A model generated the notes under the pieces. It ran no database searches. It worked only from the letters and a program-made list of their open reading frames with translations, and was not told the DNA's origin. A program made the translations under genes and the position numbers. Source: Gautieria morchelliformis (taxonomy: Eukaryota > Basidiomycota > Agaricomycetes > Gomphales > Gomphaceae). Taken from it: 64,000 nt of DNA. Shown here one piece after another: positions 57,879 to 64,000 of this stretch. The first letter of the stretch is position 1. Each line of letters starts with the position of its first letter. Location: positions 124,001 through 188,000 of the forward strand of contig WHVA01000093.1 of NCBI GenBank assembly GCA_015179125.1. The letters are read 5' to 3'.

Positions 57879-59780
57879 ATGAACGGAACCTTGAGATGCC
57901 ATAATTCCACCCCTTTCCATCTGCCCCACCATCTCCCTGCGCCATGCACTCCATATATGACCAAACTCTCGCATAAGTCCAAGTGGAGAGAGTATTCGTC
58001 TGGCGCTGGCCCTACTCGAAGCCAGGATGCTGGAAGCGCTTCTCGCAATATCCACAACGCACGTCACATGTCGTGGGCAGCTCGTCTGAACCTATTTTCG
58101 CGGACTCAAGATCCCCTCGATGGGATGTCGCAAGGCGAAGAGGCCGTCCGAATTGCAATCCTGGAGAAAGTGCTCAAGGGCGGCAGACAGCCACCAGCAG
58201 ACCTGATGCTGCGTTGTGAGCCTAACCTAATCTATGAACCCTGGTGCATTGTATGACAGGAGATCCGCCCGCAGGTACCATCTTGGATGTTGAAGGTACA
58301 GGAGGCTGTTGGCGGCGACTTGACGTACTAACGGGCTCTTGAGGATGCGCGATTAGGTGTCGTACGGACCATTTCAGGACAGTTCAAGAAGTCCGACCTG
58401 TGTGTGGAGCACCGGCTAAATGTCCGTATGGCTCTGTCTGATGCTTCCTCGACTGAAGACTTTATAGCCGCGTGACTTGCGTAAAATTGACTCTCGAATA
58501 CCCAACCTTGTACCCACGATACTAGCTAGGAAGGAGGCCATCTTGGTGAGGTTCTCTCGGATCCTCATCTGGCGAGTCTGACATAACTTCTACCAGGTTA
58601 ATGTCCTCCACATTCGGGCACTCGTAAAGGCGGATGCTGTTATCCTGTTCGACACATACGGTTCTCCAGATTCCCGGCTGCAATCAATATTTCTGTATCA
58701 CTTGGAGGTACTGCAGATGGCCTTAGAGGCCGGTCTATCACTCATCTCACGCCGCAGCATAATTTAAAAACAAAAGGCGGACTACCATACGAGTTCAGGG
58801 CGCTTGAGTCCATTCTTGTTTCTGTCCTTAGCGCTCTGGAAGCCGAGATGGTGTTTATGCGCAATCTCATTGGTGGACTGCTCGCCGAGCTTGAAGATGA
58901 CATCGATCGGGACAAATTTAAACGGCTATTGCACTATTCGCGGAGGCTAGGGGCGTTTCAAAACAGGGCCAAACTTGTATGTTCTCGTTTTTTTTTCAAC
59001 TGACGTTGGTCAGTCTAATGCTTGTTTTCGCATGTAGATCGAGGAGGCTCTAGAGGAAGTCCTAGCACAAGGTATGTTCGACCCTATCCTAAGAATTGTA
59101 CGTGTTATTTTTCTTCGAATTTGTAGACGAGGACCTGGCGGCCATGTACTTGAGCGACAAGAAGGCCGGCAAACCACGCTCCCTAAACGACCACGAAGAC
59201 TTAGAGGTCCTGCTTGAATCCTTCTCAAAGCAAGTGGAAGAAATCGTAAACGAGACAGAGACGATCTCAGTAAGCATGGCAACATGGGATCTTGGGCTAC
59301 TACCGCTGAAGTGTCTCCTACATTGAGAATAACGTGCAATCGACGCAAGAGATCGTTGAACTGATTTTAGATTCTAACCGGAACCAGCTCCTGGCACTTG
59401 ATCTGAAGGTTTCGATTGGCACCATGGGTGTTGGGATGGGCGCCCTCGTTGCTGGTTTGTTCGGGATGAATGTGGGTTTTTGGGCATTATACTCTATATG
59501 GTATTTACACGTCTATCTCTATTAGCTCCAGTCCCATCTAGAAGAGAACCCGTATGCGTTTATTATGATGTCCGGCGCAGCGACGTTCATCACGGCTCTT
59601 TTCACATGGAGCGGCCTGAGAAGGTGGATATTGTGGCTTCCTGGTAGTTGCCTTCTTTATTTATTACGCCACAGGCTCGCAAAGATACGGAAGGTGGGTT
59701 TATCGGCGGGCTCTGGACCCAAGAAGCCGCGGCCTTGGATTTCGCTGCCACTCCGACGGCGGGGCGGCGAAGAGCCATGA
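57879..59780 (+). CDS. Mitochondrial magnesium channel, CorA/Mrs2 family
   Basis: Mg2+ channel of the inner mitochondrial membrane. The ATG at 57879 gives a Ser/His/basic N-terminus suited to a presequence. Conserved blocks: NLFSRTQDPLDGMSQGEEAV, AILEKVLKGGRQPPADLMLR, KKSDLCVEHRLN, RDLRKIDSRIPNLVPTILAR, VNVLHIRALVKADAVILFDT, GLPYEFRALESILVSVLSAL, LAELEDDIDRDKFKRLLHYS and VEEIVNETETIS. The pore signature GMN sits at the end of the first membrane helix (VGMGALVAGLFGMN, about 59430-59472). A second helix (AFIMMSGAATFITALFTW) and a basic tail follow, the Mrs2 topology. About ten exons, all joins checked being in phase, including a 21-base microexon (58275-58295). It looks intact. Confidence 0.9.
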
Positions 59781-60347
59781 ATGGAATGGTATTTCAGTAG
59801 GTCAGCATCTTCAGCCACATGAGACGGCCTTCTAGTAATACGTGGCGATGCTCACGGTCATTTGGCACATATGCATGTCATTTGGAACTACAGAACGCTA
59901 TTGACTTTAGACGATATGAATCCCCCGGCATATATACATAGCATCGAAGTAGATTGCTGACTAATACAGACCACATTCAAGCTACGGATTGACAAGAAAG
60001 AAACAATGATCGTACGATGCGACCGTGAAGTCTGTTAACACAAAAAAAATAGGCAATACATTTTGGTCGTTGCGTTCGTTCCTTTCGATCCACAGAAGGA
60101 AGGCAAAGGTGTGGAAAACGTGCCCATGATTATCATGTCTTGGAAGGTCGAATTAATAGGTAGCACATCTGCGCAATACCAGAAGCCAACGGGAAGCCGA
60201 AGAATATCCCAAATCGGTTATAAATCAGGATGCAATACAAAATGGGGGTCAGGGGTCTATGTGATATAGGCGTCCGCAATTAAGGGACGAAGTTACTATG
60301 CAATGTGCAAGGGAAAGACTCACGACGTGTCACGGTCAGCTGGCTCG
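59781..60347. other. Intergenic between convergent genes
   Basis: 3' flanks of the Mrs2-like (+) and membrane-protein (-) genes. No gene seen. Confidence 0.5.
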
Positions 60348-61849
60348 CTAATTCTCAGGTGGCGCAGAAGGCATGTCTGGGATCAGGTAGTGCATGGGCT
60401 GGTCCTCAAAGTGGCCGCTCGATTTACTCTTTAGTCCATGCAGCAGCGCTTCTCCGTGTACTGATGCTTCCGTGGAAATCGAGGAGGAGTGCTGATGCGG
60501 ATACACTGAGGGTCTGTAGCTCGAAGGGGAAGGGTTGACGCTGTTGCGAGAGTGTGACCGGTCTGAGCGCGTGCGCTCGATGGTCAACGCCTCGAGCTCT
60601 TCCGCTGTGGGCTCATATGCTGGGACGGGTTTACGGGGTGTGCGCGACGCGCGGCGGTTGGTCGCCGTTGGCGTGGGTGCGAACGGGTCGTGCAATTCGA
60701 CAGAGGTGCGCGGGGAAGCGGGGGCGCTGGGCCGGCCGGGGAGATGGACGAGCTCCAGGGGACGCGGGAGCCCATGGCCAGTGCTGTCTGTCTCGAAGAC
60801 GTTCGTAGACGACCAACTGCCCTGCCGAGTGAGCTCAGGCAACTCATGTCCGCGGCCGGTCGGATCGCTCAGAACTTTCTCGCCTACCAGGGAGCTGGAT
60901 GAATTCACGTGTGCGCGTCCAATTGTTCTGAGTACCGACACACCCTGGGGATCAAGGTGGTCGATGCCTTCTCCCTGCAAAGAGGCTCGCGAGAGCGGCA
61001 CTTTGGAGTCGACTGAATTGGCCCCGCTCCAGTGCTTGCGGCGCTCAATAAAGCGCTTCGCTCTCGCGCGTCTGCGGGCAGTGCATAGGAAAAAGGCCGC
61101 TATACCGGCACATACTAAGGCAATGACGCCACCAACGGTACCGCCGGCTATCGCTCCGGTATTTGTGCCTGATTTCGCTGCGCTTAGGACGGTGCCGGCC
61201 CCACCTGCACTCCCCGTGGAGGATAGACAGTTGGTATTGGACCCATTGAGGACGGAGAATGAGAATGCTGATTCCTCTATAAGGCCGCTCGCATCCATCT
61301 CGATGCCAGTCAGATTATAATTGCCTTGGGGACGTTGACGGCTGGCCAAGTGTACTGGCCATCGACAATCGATTGGTTAGCGATGAGGGTCGAGCTGAGA
61401 TCAGGACCGGTTACGACCAGCTGGAGGTGGGTGTTGGACAGATCAGTTGAAGTGGAATCGGGGAATGTCCAACGGATCTGGTATGGTTGGCATGTCGTAG
61501 CGTTTCCTGGCGTGAGGAATGTCCAGGAGGGAGACGAACCGGGTGTACCTGGGGACTGAGTAGGGGTGGGTATGCGACCTGTGGGGACTATAGTAACTGA
61601 CATGGTGCCACTAGTGGCACTTTCACTATCTGAACTGCTCGATACGTCTGAGTCGGTCGAGCCAGGAAGGGTCGGTGATTCAGTAGGCAACGGCATGGAG
61701 GTCGTCCCAGAGTCTGTTGTTGAGAGGACACTAAACGGCAAGGAGAGTCTTGGGGGCGACGTAGAGGCAGTAGAGCTGATTGTGGTTTGGGTGGAGCTCA
61801 CAACAATAGGGCCAGGTGCAAAGCCACTTTCCTGGCGAAGGCGAACCAT
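60348..61849 (-). CDS. Single-pass membrane protein with Ser/Thr-rich ectodomain (one-base slip)
   Basis: Agaricomycete-type surface protein of unknown function. From the only ATG in frame (61849, MVRLRQESGFAPGP) the ectodomain is very Ser/Thr/Pro-rich, then has a beta-type segment (TCQPYQIRWTFPDSTSTDLS ... LQLVVTGPDLSS ... GQYTWPAVNVP). The next segment, NYNLTGIEMDASG, continues in the neighbouring frame with no intron signal between, so one base seems missing in a C-run near 61330. The membrane helix is AIAGGTVGGVIALVCAGIAA followed by FFLCTARRRARAKR. The cytosolic tail of about 250 residues is Ser/Pro/Arg-rich and ends PDMPSAPPEN. Upstream residues (LTSPWSFVGGDV) look coding, so a 5' exon with the signal peptide probably lies beyond 61930 but was not found. 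Confidence 0.7.
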
Positions 61850-61966
61850 CAAGACGTCACCGCCGACGAACGACCAGGGCGAGGTGAGATATACGACGAC
61901 GATGCGCTGAAGACTCAGTTGCGAATGGAAGTTGAAGTTGCAACAAACTTGTGACCACCGGCACAC

Positions 61967-62675
61967 CGAGGCAAGGCGCCTCCGAGCCTGAGACGTGACG
62001 GCTAGCTAGCCCGGCAGGCACGGGAGAACAACAAGGTGCCAAGAATAGTACAAAAGTTCCCTCGTTACGTCATGCTCCACGAGGACCAAGTTCACACACC
62101 TATGACTCAACAGTACGGGATCTTCGAATACTTGCCCCCAGTCAGCTGAAATGTCAACTTATCGCAACCTGTCGTCCCAGTCTTACACACGATGATCGAT
62201 GTGGACAGGGTCGGCGACCCATGCGCGCAGTTGATTTCGACCGAAATTTGGCGGTGTCCGCAGCATGCCCTGACCATAAAAAATGGCCGTAAAGTTATAC
62301 TCAGAGCCACAGCACTGGCAGGGCAGGGAAAGGCTGGGCATCAGTGAAAAGTGGTCATGCGGACTGAAAATCTGCAACGGGCTCTGACTACCAAGCTATT
62401 TGAGAGCAGATAGTTTTTCAAAGCAGTGCCAAACTCGAATCCAGAAACTAAATACAATGCTCATTTTGAAAGTCATCCACAACACGGATTACCTTGGCAG
62501 GAAGATTCGACATTTGAGCGCCGTAATTTTGGGTGTTCGGTTTTCACCGTAACTCAGCCTGGGAATAGTGACACGTTCTGTGTGCATCGTCGACATACGC
62601 ATTGTAAACTTCTCAGAATCCGCCTGCCAAAGTCCTCGGCGTAATCATTTGGATGTCTTGCCAGTAAGTAAAGCC
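61967..62675. other. Spacer between divergent genes
   Basis: May hold the unresolved 5' exon of the membrane-protein gene and the promoter of the kinase-fold gene. No other coding sequence seen. Confidence 0.4.
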
Positions 62676-63524
62676 ATGTCCAACGCTTTCCTTTCTAGGA
62701 ATCTAGTGACCTCCATGTCGTTGGAACGCTCTCCGTCCCCCCAGCTATGGCTGCCAAAGTCATATGATGAGCTGGCTGCTCTCGGAGAAGACGGCCTTAT
62801 CTATAAAAGCCAAGGTGAAAGCCGCATAGTCAGGCGAACAGCCCCTGGGGTCTTCATCAAATACGGCGGATATGACATCGCCGAGGAGGTTCGTGCTATG
62901 GAATTCGTTGGCTGCAAGACATCGATACCCATCCCGCGCATTCTACACGTTCCTTCCGATCCTGTCTGGTACATATGTATGACAGAAGCCCGCGGGACCT
63001 CGCTCGATAAATGTATAGGCTCTATGAGTACGCCTGAGCTGGACCACATTGCTATACAGATCTTAGCGCAGCTGCGCTCTGTGACGAGTCAAACGCTCGG
63101 TTCCGTCACTGGAGGCCCATACAGTAACTACTATTTTCCTAAGCAGGTCGCTCCCGACTGCGCCCTTGATAGCACAGCCCAGTTCATTGACGAGTACCGC
63201 AAAATGCTGATGCTGTTTTGCGGTGCAAAGTGGACGGATGAACTGCTCTCGGCGTTTCCACGTGACGTCGACATCTTTTTCTCACATGGCGACTTGCTCC
63301 TTCGCAACATCGTTGTAGAGGGTTCGACTATCACCGCAATCGTGGACTGGGAATCAGCAGGATTTTATCCGGAATATTTGGAGTACTGTCAGATGTACTC
63401 ACCAGACTCGATGACCCCGAATTGGAACTATATCCTCCGGTCTGTCTTTCCAGGGGAGCCTCGCGAGGCGCTAATCCACGCATTCCACCGGTTGACATCA
63501 GAAATTTGGTGGACTCTTCTCTGA
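62676..63524 (+). CDS. Aminoglycoside phosphotransferase (APH) family, protein-kinase-like fold
   Basis: Intronless as read, 282 residues from the ATG at 62676 (MSNAFLSRNLVTS). Motifs of the APH/choline-kinase fold in order: VFIKYGG (ATP-lysine strand), EEVRAMEFVGCKTSIPIPRI, WYICMTEARGTSLDKCI (hinge), FSHGDLLLRNIVVEGS with the catalytic-loop aspartate and metal-binding Asn, and AIVDWESAGFYPEYLEYCQM, where IVDWE takes the DFG role. Length is normal for the small fungal APH proteins that are expanded in Agaricomycetes; substrates are mostly unknown, and antibiotic modification should not be assumed. An open frame continues 5' of this ATG without a better start. Confidence 0.85.
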   Translation: MSNAFLSRNLVTSMSLERSPSPQLWLPKSYDELAALGEDGLIYKSQGESRIVRRTAPGVFIKYGGYDIAEEVRAMEFVGCKTSIPIPRILHVPSDPVWYICMTEARGTSLDKCIGSMSTPELDHIAIQILAQLRSVTSQTLGSVTGGPYSNYYFPKQVAPDCALDSTAQFIDEYRKMLMLFCGAKWTDELLSAFPRDVDIFFSHGDLLLRNIVVEGSTITAIVDWESAGFYPEYLEYCQMYSPDSMTPNWNYILRSVFPGEPREALIHAFHRLTSEIWWTLL

Positions 63525-64000
63525 AGAGGGGAGATTGCCCATCGATACACCCGTATCTTGATCAAAGTCTAGTTAGCGTCTTTAATGGGCACTTGCTATA
63601 ACCCTGAGCAGGCGTTTACCTAAGAAGAAACCGGAGAACAACTACAGGCGTCTTTAATGGGCACTCATTAAAACCCTGAGCAGGAGTTCATCCTCAGAAA
63701 CCGGAGCGTTTACAGCCGTTTCGGGTATATAGGGTAGGTAGGGTTGAATTTCAACAAAATATTTCTGAAAATAAAAGATTTGTGATAGCACAACAACTCC
63801 ATATTGGGAGCTGAAAACTTGAAGGATTAATTTATCAATGTGTGGCTACAATTACATATATTTTTGTACAGTCAAATCAGTATATAAATGTCAGTTGGTG
63901 TAAATAAGTTCCAGTGCATTGATAGTGTATATTTCTCTTTCTGTATATAGTAAGTACATGACCTAATACTTGGAATCAGTTATTCCTTTATTATGGCTTC
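63525..64000. other. 3' flank with 72-bp direct repeat
   Basis: GCGTCTTTAATGGGCACT occurs at 63576 and 63648. Both copies continue with AACCCTGAGCAGG and GAAACCGGAG, giving two units of about 62 bases at a 72-base period. The remainder is AT-rich and noncoding. Confidence 0.7.

Noticed and set aside
62361-62440. tRNA-like stretch with CTGAAAAT resembling a tRNA-Phe anticodon loop
   Set aside because: No T-arm GGTTCGAATCC-like sequence, and the stems do not pair.

Overview
The window looks like nuclear DNA of a filamentous basidiomycete fungus, most likely an Agaricomycete. Genes are split by many short (about 45-65 base) GT-AG introns. The gene set is typical of these fungi: a GH7 cellobiohydrolase, a GMC oxidoreductase, an S10 carboxypeptidase, Kes1-type and Mrs2-type proteins, and an NLR-like patatin/NB-ARC/TPR protein. 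No rRNA, tRNA or CRISPR array was found by eye.

Layout. 1-3368: 3' part of a secreted S10 serine carboxypeptidase (+). 3871-4275: LINE scrap (-). 4581-7174: GMC flavo-oxidoreductase in 14 exons (-). 7175-9327: repeat-bearing spacer. 9328-14066 (possibly to 14228): patatin-NB-ARC-TPR protein (+), the most interesting gene here. About 14.6-35.3 kb: a transposon island with a broken pogo-like element, a nested Ty3/Gypsy fossil carrying a foldback element and a solo LTR, a MITE with near-perfect 60-base inverted ends, a second Gypsy gag-LTR fossil, and one weathered host-type membrane-protein gene near 25.5-26.9 kb. 36191-40885: large EF-hand/zinc-finger protein (-). 41.4-43.1 kb: hAT remnant (+). 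43649-44400: small secreted cysteine-bearing protein (-). 45975-48020: oxysterol-binding protein (-). 49342-50768: GH7 cellobiohydrolase (-). 50.8-56.5 kb: long stretch with no convincing gene. 56522-56922: 3' part of a small conserved fungal gene (-). 57879-59780: Mrs2-type magnesium channel (+). 60348-61849: single-pass membrane protein with a likely one-base slip (-). 62676-63524: aminoglycoside-phosphotransferase-fold kinase (+).

The genes do not form one obvious cluster. The carboxypeptidase, GMC enzyme, GH7 and small secreted protein are probably secreted or nutritional. Kes1-like and Mrs2-like proteins are housekeeping. The NLR-like gene lies against the transposon island. Its 15 nearly identical 42-residue repeats, with a 16th just past a stop codon, resemble fungal STAND receptors involved in self/non-self recognition. 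I assembled exon structures by hand from splice signals and reading frame; no search or alignment was run.
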